DNA of 64,000 nt from Saccharopolyspora_D taberi (GTDB taxonomy: Bacteria; Actinomycetota; Actinomycetes; Mycobacteriales; Pseudonocardiaceae), in the NCBI RefSeq assembly GCF_039534165.1, contig NZ_BAAAUX010000007.1:124001-188000 (forward strand). The letters run 5' to 3'. Position 1 is the stretch's first letter. Each line of letters opens with the position of its first letter. The notes beneath the pieces were generated by a model. The model made no database searches. It saw nothing but the letters and a program-made list of their open reading frames with translations, and was not told the origin of the DNA. A program made the position numbers and the translations under genes. Below, piece by piece: positions 1 to 8,027 of the stretch.

Positions 1-42
1 GGATCAGCGGGCGCGCGACCGGGATCAGCGGGGGCGCGACTG
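1..42. repeat. Two-copy 21-bp tandem repeat at window edge
   Basis: Two consecutive 21-bp units starting GGATCAGCGG at positions 1 and 22 differ at two or three bases. On the minus strand each unit contains CGCTGATCC, i.e. a TGA triplet. The sequence may continue left of the window. It resembles the other short intergenic tandem repeats seen near gene ends in this window. Confidence 0.5.
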
Positions 43-79
43 CATCCCGCGCGGGCCCGGGAACGTCCGGCGCAGAGCA

Positions 80-114
80 AACGATCGCCGTTCGCGAAGC
101 GGACGGCGATCGTT
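80..114 (-). terminator. Hairpin terminator after the DUF3040 gene
   Basis: Perfect 11-bp inverted repeat AACGATCGCCG / CGGCGATCGTT with a 13-base loop, 13 bases past the stop codon of the minus-strand DUF3040 gene. There is no U tract, which is usual for actinobacterial terminators. Confidence 0.6.
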
Positions 115-127
115 GCTGAAAGCCGGA

Positions 128-550
128 TTACTGGTCGAAGCGCTTTCGGAAGCGCTCCTCCATGCGCTGGGTGAACGAGCTGCGGCCCCGTTGCTCGGGC
201 TTGCGGCGACCACCGCCCGCGGCGGGTTTCCCGCCGCTGCCCTCGGCCTCCGCCTCGGTGTCCTCCCCGCCGCCGCGCATGGCAGACCAAACCATCAATG
301 TCCCGCCGAACATCACGAGGAAGCCGACCACGCTCACCACGGGGATATCGGCCGGTTTGACCGGTATCACCACGCCGAGCACCAGCAGGATCAACCCCAG
401 CGCGAACACGGCGATGCCCTGCAGGCGCCGCCGCCGGGAGGGACGGTGCAACCGTCCTCCGCGCACGGTGGAGGCGAACTTCGGATCCTCGGCATAGAGC
501 GCGCGCTCGATCTGGTCGAGCAGTCGCTGCTCGTGCTCGGAGAGTGGCAT
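128..550 (-). CDS. DUF3040 small membrane protein
   Basis: A 140-residue protein opening MPLSEHEQRLLDQIERAL, the signature N-terminus of the actinobacterial DUF3040 family. Two hydrophobic helices follow (about residues 40-60 and 66-83), then a charged Gly/Glu-rich and basic C-terminal tail. The function of the family is unknown; a paralogue often lies beside mraZ in the division cluster. The start is fixed by a strong Shine-Dalgarno AGGAGGAG directly upstream of ATG 550. A longer open frame runs upstream but lacks family similarity. Confidence 0.85.
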   Translation of the reverse strand: MPLSEHEQRLLDQIERALYAEDPKFASTVRGGRLHRPSRRRRLQGIAVFALGLILLVLGVVIPVKPADIPVVSVVGFLVMFGGTLMVWSAMRGGGEDTEAEAEGSGGKPAAGGGRRKPEQRGRSSFTQRMEERFRKRFDQ

Positions 551-827
551 GGCTCCTCCTCCGGCACAGTGTCTCAGTGGCGCCGGAGACCCGGAGGGAG
601 TCTTTCCCTGCGGGCGGGGGATCCGGCGAACGCTTGGGGGCGTCACCCTTGAGGATACGGTTCCGGCGACGCGACGACTACCCGGTCCCGCGACGAGAGC
701 GACGGGAGTTGCCGACATCATCCCGTCGGGGCAGTGCGCCCGGACCCTTCCCTCACTCGCAGCAAGCGTCCGGCGCGTCCGGCGCACCGCTGGTCCGCTC
801 GGCGGAGCGTCAGCTGACGGACCGTGA
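551..827. other. Intergenic region without a gene
   Basis: 277 bases between the DUF3040 start and the methyltransferase stop. A hairpin-forming CTCCGGC/GCCGGAG pair lies just upstream of the DUF3040 ribosome site, and a TATCCT hexamer (minus strand, 652-657) could be its -10 box. No convincing coding sequence is seen. Confidence 0.35.
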
Positions 828-1553
828 TCAGCCGGCCACCCGGCCGATGGCGTGCAGCCTGGAGGCGATCTCCCGCAGCGGCGAGCTGACGGCGGCGGCG
901 CGCTCCAGCTCGGCCAGCGCGTCCGATCCGGACTCCAGCACCGACCCCGGCACGAGGTCGCTGAGCACGCCCTGGCCCTGGATCAGCTCCACGGTCAGCC
1001 CGGCCTCGGTCATCGACCGCTCCAGACCGGCGGAGTCGAAGCGGCGCAGCAGCGGATCGGTGGTCCCGTCGTCGAGCCTGCCGTCCGGATCCTGGAACAG
1101 CCGCAGCGCCTCGGCGACCCGTCCGGCCAGCGCCCGCCCGAGCACCGCCGCGTGCCGGTTGGCCACCAGCACCGAGACCGCCCCGCCGGGCGCGGTCGCC
1201 GCGGCCATCTCGCGCAGCGCCCCGGCGACGTCGTCGACGACCTCCAGCAGCCCGTGCCCCAGCACCAGGTCGGCGCCGCCTTCCGGGCGCACGACGTGCA
1301 GCGCGTCGGTGTCGCCCTGCAACGGCGTGATCCGGTCGGCCACCCCGGCGTCGCTGGCGCGGCGTTGCAGCGTCGCGAGCGCGTTCGGGCTCGGGTCCAC
1401 CACCGTCACCGCGCATCCCGCGGACGCCAGCGGCACCGCCCACACCCCGCTGCCCCCGCCGACGTCGAGCACCCGCGGCGGCTCGCCGCCCCGGCGCAGG
1501 CGGGCCTGCGCGACTTCGGTTTCCAGCACCTGGTGGACGGCGTCGGATCTCAT
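828..1553 (-). CDS. Class I SAM-dependent methyltransferase
   Basis: A 241-residue single-domain protein with the SAM-binding motif I VLDVGGGSGVW (about residues 28-38), motif II VTVVDPSP, and the post-motif LVLGHGLLEVVDD expected of a Rossmann-fold methyltransferase of the Methyltransf_11/25 type. The substrate cannot be told from sequence. It is divergent from the ParA-like gene, separated by about 140 bases holding the promoters of both. Cytosolic; no signal or membrane segment. Confidence 0.8.
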   Translation of the reverse strand: MRSDAVHQVLETEVAQARLRRGGEPPRVLDVGGGSGVWAVPLASAGCAVTVVDPSPNALATLQRRASDAGVADRITPLQGDTDALHVVRPEGGADLVLGHGLLEVVDDVAGALREMAAATAPGGAVSVLVANRHAAVLGRALAGRVAEALRLFQDPDGRLDDGTTDPLLRRFDSAGLERSMTEAGLTVELIQGQGVLSDLVPGSVLESGSDALAELERAAAVSSPLREIASRLHAIGRVAG

Positions 1554-1682
1554 GGCTTGCAGCGTAATGGCCGGTCACCCGGGCCCCGCAGCTGGCGTGG
1601 GCTCGTGGATCAGCTGCCCGGCGACCTGGCCTTCGAAGAACCGCAGTCAAAGACGAGTTCGAAGGAGGGTTCCCCGGTTCCG

Positions 1683-1688
1683 TAGGCT
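1683..1688 (+). promoter_or_regulatory. -10 box of a probable leaderless parA-like transcript
   Basis: TAGGCT hexamer whose last base is six bases before the GTG start at 1695, so transcription should begin at the start codon itself. No Shine-Dalgarno sequence is present, which fits a leaderless mRNA. Confidence 0.5.
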
Positions 1689-1694
1689 ACGGGC

Positions 1695-2543
1695 GTGCAT
1701 ACGGTGGCAGTGCTGAGTCTCAAGGGTGGCGTGGGCAAGACGACCGTGGTGCTCGGCCTCGCATCGGCCGCCATGCGCCGCGGCGTGCGAACCCTGGTCG
1801 TGGACCTGGATCCGCAGTGCAACGCGACCGCGTGCCTGGAGCCGGACGACACCGCCAAGGAACTCGGCGACGTCCTCGCCGACCCGACCCCGGAGGTCCT
1901 GCGCGCCGCGGTCGCGCCCAGCGCCTGGGGTGAGGAGGTCGACGTGCTGGTCGGCTCCGAGGACGGCGAGCTGCACAACGGCCACCACCCCGACGACGGG
2001 CAGCTGGCGCGGTTGACCACCGCGCTGTCCCGGCTGGACGAGCTGATCGCCGACGGCGAGCTGCCCTACCAGCTGGTGCTGCTGGACTGCCCGCCGTCGC
2101 TGGGCAGACTGACCCGGTCGGCGCTGGTCGCCGCCGACCGCGCGCTGCTGGTCACCGAACCGACGATCTTCGCGGTCTCCGGCGTCCAGCGCGCCTTCGA
2201 GGCGGTCCAGGCCGAGCGCGAGAGCAGCAACCCCCGGCTGCAACCGCTGGGCGTGGTGGTCAACCGGGTCCGGCCGCGGTCGCACGAGCACCAGTTCCGC
2301 ATCGAGGAGCTGCGCGAGATCTTCGGCCCGCTGGTCATGCCGGTCGCGCTGCCGGACCGGCTGGCCGTGCAGCAGGCCCAGGGCGCCTGCATGCCGATCC
2401 ACCAGTGGGGCACTCCGGGTGCGCGCGAGGTCGCGCTGGCGTTCAACCTGCTGCTGGCCCGCGCGCTGCGGGCCGGGCGCGCCGACCGCTACGCCGAACC
2501 GGAGGAGTTCGACGAGGACGAGTTCGAGGAGGCGTCGGAATGA
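1695..2543 (+). CDS. Orphan ParA/Soj-family ATPase
   Basis: A 282-residue ParA-type deviant Walker ATPase. The P-loop LKGGVGKTT (residues 8-16) carries the signature lysine; Walker A' is LVVDLDPQCN and Walker B LVLLDCPPSLG. The C-terminus is acidic (EEFDEDEFEEASE). There is no partner ParB gene nearby, so it is probably the orphan ParA-like protein resembling M. tuberculosis Rv3213c rather than the chromosome-segregation parA. It starts at GTG 1695 behind a leaderless-type -10 and overlaps the LysE-family gene by ATGA, so the two are translationally coupled. Confidence 0.85.
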   Translation: MHTVAVLSLKGGVGKTTVVLGLASAAMRRGVRTLVVDLDPQCNATACLEPDDTAKELGDVLADPTPEVLRAAVAPSAWGEEVDVLVGSEDGELHNGHHPDDGQLARLTTALSRLDELIADGELPYQLVLLDCPPSLGRLTRSALVAADRALLVTEPTIFAVSGVQRAFEAVQAERESSNPRLQPLGVVVNRVRPRSHEHQFRIEELREIFGPLVMPVALPDRLAVQQAQGACMPIHQWGTPGAREVALAFNLLLARALRAGRADRYAEPEEFDEDEFEEASE

Positions 2544-3175
2544 CCAGCACCCTGTTCGCGGGGTTCGTCCTCGTGGCCGCCATCGGCGTGATGACCCCCG
2601 GGCTGGACGTGATGCTGGTGCTCCGCCAGTCGCTGCTGGGCGGCAGGCGGACCGGCGTGGCCGCGGTCGTCGGGATCTCGCTGGGCTGCGTGGTGTGGGG
2701 AACGGCGAGCATCGTCGGCCTGACCGCGCTGCTGACGGCGTCCCGGCTGGCCTACGACGTGGTCCGACTCGCCGGAGCCGCGTACCTGCTCTACCTGGGC
2801 GGCACGGCGCTGTGGAAGTCCTTGCCCCGCAACCGGAAACCGGTCGACGAGCAGCAGCTCCCGGCGCGGCGGCAGAGCAGCTGGGCCGCGCTGCGCACCG
2901 GCCTGCTGACCAACCTGCTCAACCCGAAGGTCGGCGTCTTCTACATCAGCCTGCTGCCCCAGTTCCTGCCCGCCGGTCCGCAGGCGCCCGCCTGGGGCGC
3001 GCTGCTGGTGGGCGTGCACGTCTCGCTCGGCCTGCTGTGGCTGACCGGGCTCACCTGGATCGCCGGGCGCGCCAGGGCGCTGTTCCAGCGCGACCGGGTG
3101 CGGGCGTGGATGGACCGGGTCACCGCGAGCGTGCTGGTCGGCCTCGGGTTGAAGCTCGCGCTCGAAGGGCGGTGA
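2540..3175 (+). CDS. LysE/RhtB-family amino-acid exporter
   Basis: A 211-residue polytopic membrane protein with five or six hydrophobic helices. It carries the LysE-family signature near residues 13-20 (GVMTPGLD) and the GLLTNLLNPKVGVFYISLLPQF motif region in the middle (residues 121-142). This family exports amino acids or related metabolites by proton antiport; the substrate is not predictable. ATG 2540 overlaps the ParA-like stop (ATGA). Confidence 0.85.
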   Translation: MTSTLFAGFVLVAAIGVMTPGLDVMLVLRQSLLGGRRTGVAAVVGISLGCVVWGTASIVGLTALLTASRLAYDVVRLAGAAYLLYLGGTALWKSLPRNRKPVDEQQLPARRQSSWAALRTGLLTNLLNPKVGVFYISLLPQFLPAGPQAPAWGALLVGVHVSLGLLWLTGLTWIAGRARALFQRDRVRAWMDRVTASVLVGLGLKLALEGR

Positions 3176-3182
3176 ACCGGGA

Positions 3183-3980
3183 CTGCCGGAGGGCGACACG
3201 GTTTTCCTGACCTGCCATCGGCTGCACGACGCGCTGGCGGGCGAGGAGCTCACGCGCGGCGAACTCCGGCATCCCCGGCTCGCGACGGCGGACCTGGCCG
3301 GGCGGACGGTCCGGGAGGTGCGCCCGGCGGGCAAGCACCTGCTGCTCCGGCTGGACGACGACCGCACCCTGCACAGCCACCTGCGGATGGACGGCGCCTG
3401 GCACCTGTACGCCCCCGGCGAGCGCTGGCGGCGGCCGGGTCACCAGGCCCGCGCGATCCTGAGCACCGCGCAGCGCACCGCGGTCGGCTTCAACCTGCAC
3501 GACCTCCACCTGGTGCGCACTGCCGACGAGCACCGGCTCGTCGGCCACCTCGGTCCGGACGTGCTCGGCCCGGACTGGGATCCGGCCGAAGCCGTCCGCA
3601 GGCTCACCGCCGACCCGGACCGCGAGATCGGGCTGGCCCTGCTCGACCAGACCGTTCTCGCCGGCGTGGGCAACATCTACAAGACCGAGGTGTGCTTCCT
3701 GCTCGGGCGCACGCCGTGGAGCCCGGTGTCCGAGGTCGACGCCGCCGAAGCGGTCCGGCTCTCGCACGAGCTGCTGCTCCGCAACGCCTGGCACCCCGAG
3801 CAGTCGACGACCGGCAGGCGCGGCGCGCGGCACTGGGTCTACGGCCGCCGCACCTGCCTGCGCTGCGGCGGTCCGGTCCGCCGCGGGACGCAGGGGACCG
3901 AGGAGCGCGTCGCGTACTTCTGCCCGAACTGTCAGCGCGGGGCGTCGCGGATGTCGGCGAGCCGCCGCAGGATCGGGTAG
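3183..3980 (+). CDS. nei2: Nei2-like (Fpg/Nei family) DNA glycosylase, CTG start
   Basis: A 265-residue Fpg/Nei glycosylase/AP lyase that removes oxidised bases and nicks AP sites. The family requires the mature N-terminus Pro-Glu-Gly-Asp, with catalytic Pro and Glu. Here PEGDTVF begins at 3186 and the codon before it is CTG, so CTG 3183 is the inferred start; no ATG/GTG/TTG sits in that position and the next in-frame GTG (3318) would delete the catalytic end. HSHLRMDGAW, the helix-two-turn-helix VGNIYKTE and a C-terminal zinc finger CLRCGG...CPNC are intact. It resembles M. tuberculosis Rv3297 (Nei2). It lies seven bases after the exporter gene, and its 3' end overlaps the convergent permease gene by 49 bases. 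Confidence 0.85.
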   Translation: MPEGDTVFLTCHRLHDALAGEELTRGELRHPRLATADLAGRTVREVRPAGKHLLLRLDDDRTLHSHLRMDGAWHLYAPGERWRRPGHQARAILSTAQRTAVGFNLHDLHLVRTADEHRLVGHLGPDVLGPDWDPAEAVRRLTADPDREIGLALLDQTVLAGVGNIYKTEVCFLLGRTPWSPVSEVDAAEAVRLSHELLLRNAWHPEQSTTGRRGARHWVYGRRTCLRCGGPVRRGTQGTEERVAYFCPNCQRGASRMSASRRRIG

Positions 3981-5203
3981 AGCAGCACGATCCCGACCGA
4001 GCCCCACACCAGGCCGGTGACCCGCAGCGCGCCGATCGACAGCGTCAGGTCGCCGACCCCGGCGATCACCGCGGTGCCCAGCACCGCCACGTTGACCGGA
4101 TCGGCGAAGTCGACCCTGGCCTCAAGCCAGATCCGCACGCCGACCAGTGCGAGCATCCCGAACAGCACCAGCGTCGCGCCGCCGAGCACGCCCAGCGGGA
4201 TGGTGTTGATCAGGGCGGCCAGCTTCGGGCAGAACGACAGCAGGACCGTGGCCAGCGCCGCGACCACGCACGCCGCCGTCGAGTAGACCCGGGCCGCGGC
4301 CATCACGCCGACGTTGGCGGCGTAGGTGCTCAGCGCGGAACCGCCCGCCGAGCCGGACAGCGTGGTCGCCAGCCCACCGCCGATCAACGCGTCGCCGACG
4401 CTGCCGTCGAGGTCGCGTCCGGTCAGCGCGGCGACCGCCTTGAGGTGCCCGACGTGCTCGGCGACCAGCACGATCACCAACGGCAGCAGGAACGGCATCA
4501 CCGACAGGTGCAGCTGCGGCGAGATCACCTCCGGCAGCCCGAACCAGGGCGCGTCGTGCAGGGCGGTGAGCCGCTCCGGGTCGAGCTCCCGGGTGATCGC
4601 GGCGTAGGCCCAGCCCAGCAGCACGCCGAGCAGCACCGAGCTGCGGCCCCACAGGCCCCTGCCGAGGACGGTGCCCAGCACGACGGTGCCGAGGGTGATC
4701 GCGGCGGCGACCGGGTGCTTGTCGATGGACGACACCGACTGCGGGGCCAGGCTCAGCCCGAGCATCAGCACCACCGCGCCGGTGACGATCGGCGGCATCG
4801 CCGATTCCAGCAGCCGAACGCCGAGGGCCTTGACCGCGATGCCCACCATCGCCAGGACCACCCCGACGAGCACGATCCCGCCGAGCAGTGCGGCCGGTGG
4901 CGCGCCGCCGGTGGTCGCCGCGGCGCCCAGCGGCACGACGAACGCGACCGAGGCGCCGAGGTAGGAGGGCACCCGGTTGCGGGTGACGACGACGAACAGC
5001 AGGGTGCCGAGCCCGGAGAACAGCAGCGTCGTGGTGATCGGGAACCCGGTCAGCAGCGGCACCAGCGTGCAGGAGCCGAACATGGCGAGCAGGTGCTGCA
5101 TGCCGAGGCCGACGGTCAGCGGCCAGCTGAGCCGTTCCCCGGAGCTGACGACGGCGTCGTTGAGCAGGTTGCGACCGTTGCCGTGCACGGTCCACAACGC
5201 CAC
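3932..5203 (-). CDS. NCS2-family nucleobase permease (uracil/xanthine type)
   Basis: A 423-residue inner-membrane protein with about 14 hydrophobic segments. The early segment LGMQHLLAMFG is the NCS2 hallmark; AEHVGHLKAVAALTGRDLDG and the following GDALIGGGLATTLSG match the TM8-TM10 substrate region of UraA-type uracil:proton symporters. Uracil is the likeliest substrate, xanthine possible. Start GTG 5203 has the ribosome site GGAGGA. The unusually AT-rich stretch 5265-5290 upstream probably holds the promoter. Confidence 0.88.
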   Translation of the reverse strand: MALWTVHGNGRNLLNDAVVSSGERLSWPLTVGLGMQHLLAMFGSCTLVPLLTGFPITTTLLFSGLGTLLFVVVTRNRVPSYLGASVAFVVPLGAAATTGGAPPAALLGGIVLVGVVLAMVGIAVKALGVRLLESAMPPIVTGAVVLMLGLSLAPQSVSSIDKHPVAAAITLGTVVLGTVLGRGLWGRSSVLLGVLLGWAYAAITRELDPERLTALHDAPWFGLPEVISPQLHLSVMPFLLPLVIVLVAEHVGHLKAVAALTGRDLDGSVGDALIGGGLATTLSGSAGGSALSTYAANVGVMAAARVYSTAACVVAALATVLLSFCPKLAALINTIPLGVLGGATLVLFGMLALVGVRIWLEARVDFADPVNVAVLGTAVIAGVGDLTLSIGALRVTGLVWGSVGIVLLYPILRRLADIRDAPR

Positions 5204-5372
5204 GTCGTCCTCCCCGACCTCCCCGCCCGACCGGGGATCGCACCACCGTCCGTGGTGACAACGGGAAGATTACTATTTCGCATCACACAATCAAGACACG
5301 CTGAACTCGTTCGGGGGAAAACTCAACTACCAGCCGTTATGCCAAGCCGGTCGGCGTGTCGCTCGGACGAGG

Positions 5373-6239
5373 TCACGCGGGTTGGCCGGGGCCCTCCCGG
5401 CGCACCGAGCGCGGATCGGTGAGATCGGCCACCCGGCCCGGGCCGGACATCTCCCGCAGGCCCTCGGCGAGCCCGGCGAGCCGGTCGGTGGCGTCCTGGA
5501 TCAGGTGCTTCTGCTCCGGCGCACCGCTGGCGGCCACCGCCCGCCCGGCCGCGGCGACCAGGCCGCCGTACCCCTCGACGCCCTCGTCCAGCTCGGCGCG
5601 CAGCCTGCGCACGTCGGCGGTCAGCGCGTCCCGGTCGGCCGCGGCGACGTGCGGCATCGCCGCCTCCACCGCCTGCAACCGGTCCGCGACCTGCCGCAAC
5701 GCGACGGCCGTCTGTTCGGCGGTCGCCCGCGCGTCGGCGACCTCGCTCCCGCTGCCGGTCGACGCGAGCTGCGCGAGCGCGCCGTGCAGGCCGCGCTCGG
5801 CGTCCCGCAGGCGCTGCATCGGCTCCCGCGCCTGCGAGCCGACCGGCGGCAGCTCGACCGACGGTGGCGGCGGTTCCGGCAGCGGGGTCCGCTTGAGCCT
5901 GCGGTAGCGCACCCCGGCTCCGACCGTCGCCGCGCCGGTCGCGACCGCGAGGCCGCCGAGGCCGAAGACCGCGCCCTGCTGCGCGACCTCACCGATCGCG
6001 CCGCCTGCCGACCACATCGCGTCGAGCGCGTAGGAGCCGTACGAGCTCACCCCGAGCACCCCGGTGGTCACGGCGCCGCCGATGGTGGCGCGCCGCGCCC
6101 GGTTGCGCTGCCGGATCAGCCGGGCGCGCGGATCGCGCCACTTCGCCACCAGCCGGCGGACGCTGCTGAGACCGGGGCCGCGCAGGTGTTCCAGCGCGGC
6201 CTCGCCCAGTTCCGCGAGTTCGTTCCTGCCCCGCTTCAC
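5373..6239 (-). CDS. pspM: PspM-like envelope-stress membrane protein
   Basis: A 288-residue protein with a basic N-terminal cytoplasmic part, two hydrophobic helices (about 53-75 and 84-108), a proline-rich linker and a long Ala/Arg-rich helical C-terminal region predicted to coil. Position and architecture match M. tuberculosis Rv2743c (PspM), which anchors PspA at the membrane during envelope stress. It lies 73 bases downstream of pspA on the same strand. Start GTG 6239 follows GGGGAG. The assignment rests mainly on synteny and topology. Confidence 0.7.
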   Translation of the reverse strand: MKRGRNELAELGEAALEHLRGPGLSSVRRLVAKWRDPRARLIRQRNRARRATIGGAVTTGVLGVSSYGSYALDAMWSAGGAIGEVAQQGAVFGLGGLAVATGAATVGAGVRYRRLKRTPLPEPPPPSVELPPVGSQAREPMQRLRDAERGLHGALAQLASTGSGSEVADARATAEQTAVALRQVADRLQAVEAAMPHVAAADRDALTADVRRLRAELDEGVEGYGGLVAAAGRAVAASGAPEQKHLIQDATDRLAGLAEGLREMSGPGRVADLTDPRSVRREGPGQPA

Positions 6240-6312
6240 CGCTGCTCCCCAATGCAGGTCCGCCGGAGGGTTCCAGCTGGTTCCCGCCCGTCTGTCGGTT
6301 CCGGCCCGGCTG

Positions 6313-7143
6313 TCAGTTCTGGCCCGTCTGCGGGTTCTGCTGCTGCTGGCGGGTGGCCGGCTCGGCGGCGTCCTGCCCGCTGGTCACCTGCTGCTGGCCA
6401 CCGGTGACCTGCTGCTGGCCACCGCCGCCCATCGACGCCCGGATCTGGGCGAGCCTGCTGGCGCCGGCGGCGTCGACCGACGCCTGCTGGACCTCCAGCA
6501 TCCGGCCCTGCACGCTGTTCTGGGCGAGCTCGGCCTCGCCGAGCGCGGTGGTGTAGCGGCGTTCGATCTTGTCCCGGACCTCTTCCAGCGAAGGCGTGTT
6601 GCCCGGCGCGGCGACCTCGGTCATCTGCCGGAGCGAGGACGAGACCTGCTCCTGCATCTTGGCCTGCTCCAGCTGGCTGAGCAGCTTGGTCCGCTCGGCG
6701 ATCTTCTGCTGGAGCACCTGCGCGTTGCGCTCGACGGCCTGCTTGGCCTGCTCGGCGGCGCCCAGCGACTGGTCGTGCAGGGTCTTGAGGTCCTCGACGC
6801 CCTGCTCGGCGGTCACCAGCTGGCTGGCGAGCTGGGTGGCGGTCTCCTCGTACCGCTGGGCCTTGGCCTCGTCGCCCTCGTTGCGGGCCTGGTCGGCCAT
6901 CACCAGCGCCTGGCGCGCGGAGGCCTGCAGCTTCTCGACCTCGCCGAGCTGCCGGTTGAGCTTCATCTCCAGCTGGCGCTGGTTGCCGATGACCGAGGCG
7001 GCCTGCTGCGACAGCGCCTGGTGCTGCCGCTGAGCTTCCTCGATGGCCTGCTGGATCTGCACCTTCGGGTCGGCGTGCTCGTCGACCTTCGACGAGAACG
7101 ACGCCATCAGGTACTTCCAAGCCTTCACGAACGGATTGGCCAT
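6313..7143 (-). CDS. pspA: Phage-shock protein A (PspA/IM30)
   Basis: A 276-residue, almost wholly helical PspA/IM30 protein; the N-terminus MANPFVKAWKYLMASFSSK is the amphipathic membrane-binding helix of the mycobacterial 35-kDa antigen Rv2744c. Conserved blocks DEHADPKVQIQQAIEEA and KIAERTKLLSQLEQAK support it. PspA forms membrane-associated scaffolds that preserve the proton gradient under envelope stress. The tail is Gln/Gly-rich with two GGQQQVT copies. ATG 7143 is chosen by homology and GGAGGAG; an upstream TTG (7188) would add 15 residues. An ECF-type promoter lies 44-69 bases upstream. Confidence 0.93.
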   Translation of the reverse strand: MANPFVKAWKYLMASFSSKVDEHADPKVQIQQAIEEAQRQHQALSQQAASVIGNQRQLEMKLNRQLGEVEKLQASARQALVMADQARNEGDEAKAQRYEETATQLASQLVTAEQGVEDLKTLHDQSLGAAEQAKQAVERNAQVLQQKIAERTKLLSQLEQAKMQEQVSSSLRQMTEVAAPGNTPSLEEVRDKIERRYTTALGEAELAQNSVQGRMLEVQQASVDAAGASRLAQIRASMGGGGQQQVTGGQQQVTSGQDAAEPATRQQQQNPQTGQN

Positions 7144-7185
7144 CTCCTCCGCCTGCCTTCTCTCCTGCTCGGCTCCCACGAGGCA

Positions 7186-7212
7186 CAACGAAGCCGTGTG
7201 CCCACAGGTTCC
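7186..7212 (-). promoter_or_regulatory. ECF sigma (SigE-type) promoter of pspA
   Basis: On the minus strand GGAACC (7212-7207), a 16-base spacer and CGTTG (7190-7186) match the GGAAC/CGTT consensus of extracytoplasmic-function SigE promoters. The predicted 5' UTR is about 35 bases. Control by an envelope-stress sigma factor fits the function of PspA. Confidence 0.65.
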
Positions 7213-7317
7213 ATCGTGTCAGGTCGTGGTACGCGCTTCCACCAGACCCAGGAGATCTCCGGGATTTTCCCCGAGTCGCAACCTGACCGCGACGAACCCG
7301 CGCCGCGCAGGCCGAAC

Positions 7318-7352
7318 GGGCCCGCGATCGGTTCAGATCCGACCGCGGGCCC
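7318..7352 (-). terminator. Hairpin terminator after clgR
   Basis: Arms GGGCCCGCGATCGG / CCGACCGCGGGCCC (14 bp, one mismatch, 7-base loop) nine bases past the clgR stop. It separates clgR from pspA transcription. Confidence 0.65.
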
Positions 7353-7361
7353 GGGCAGGTC

Positions 7362-7847
7362 TCAGGCGGCGACGACCACGCCGCCGGAGGTGCGCACCGG
7401 GGCCCCGATGCGCTGGCTGAGCACCGGCTGCAGGCGCAGGTCGCCCGCGGAGTCCTCGATGGACACCCTGGTGTCCGGCTCCTGGTGCGCCTCCGCTCCC
7501 GCGAGCTCGCCCGCCGACAGCTCGGACTCGGACAGCTGGGTGCCGATCAGGCTGGGCACCAGCCGGCCGCCGTCGATGTCGGTGGCCTGCTCCACCGTGG
7601 CCGGGGCCATCAGCGAGCCGTCCATGTCACCGGCCACCGTCACCAGGAGCTCCGGGAGCGGCAGTTCCAAGGCGTCGCAGATGGAGGCCAGCAGCTCGCT
7701 GGACGCCTCCTTGCGGCCCCGCTCCACCTCCGAGAGGTAGCCGAGGCTCACCCGGGCAGCGCGCGAGACGTCCCGCAGGGTCCGAGACTGAGCGGTCCGG
7801 GCGCGGCGCAGTCGTTCACCGACAGCTTCCCGCAACAACACGGTCAT
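7362..7847 (-). CDS. clgR: ClgR-like XRE-family regulator
   Basis: A 161-residue XRE regulator. The helix-turn-helix spans about residues 9-66 (GERLRRARTAQSRTLRDVS...SLGYLSEVERGRKEASSELL), as in ClgR, the activator of clp protease and psp genes. The C-terminus ends VVVAA; in Streptomyces ClgR the two terminal alanines are the ClpP degradation signal, so the protein is probably short-lived. It lies directly upstream of pspA, as in M. tuberculosis (Rv2745c), but has its own terminator. A ClgR-like operator sits about 100 bases upstream of the ATG. Confidence 0.88.
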   Translation of the reverse strand: MTVLLREAVGERLRRARTAQSRTLRDVSRAARVSLGYLSEVERGRKEASSELLASICDALELPLPELLVTVAGDMDGSLMAPATVEQATDIDGGRLVPSLIGTQLSESELSAGELAGAEAHQEPDTRVSIEDSAGDLRLQPVLSQRIGAPVRTSGGVVVAA

Positions 7848-7944
7848 CTCGCGCCTCCCTTCTTCGTCGCCTTCCGCGTGCGCTACGCGCCATCGCTCCC
7901 TACGTTACTCATCAAGTGCCATCCACGAGAACGATCAGCGACAA

Positions 7945-7961
7945 GTCCGCCAAGGGCGAAC
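7945..7961 (-). promoter_or_regulatory. ClgR-box-like operator
   Basis: Minus-strand GTTCGCCCTTGGCGGAC is close to the ClgR operator pattern (CGC-N5-GCG core flanked by GTT/AAC-like bases). It lies about 100 bases upstream of clgR, suggesting autoregulation. A TAACGT hexamer (minus strand, 7907-7902) between it and the gene could be the -10 box. Confidence 0.5.
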
Positions 7962-8027
7962 GTGCCGCCCGTCGGGTGGGAAGCGCGACTTGCCGCTGCG
8001 CACGGTCGATCCGGTCCGTCGGATCAC

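Noticed and set aside
3692..5422. 576-residue plus-strand open frame opposite the NCS2 permease
   Set aside because: Composition (Arg/Gln/His/Pro) is typical of a GC-rich antisense frame; the permease frame has clear helices and family motifs.
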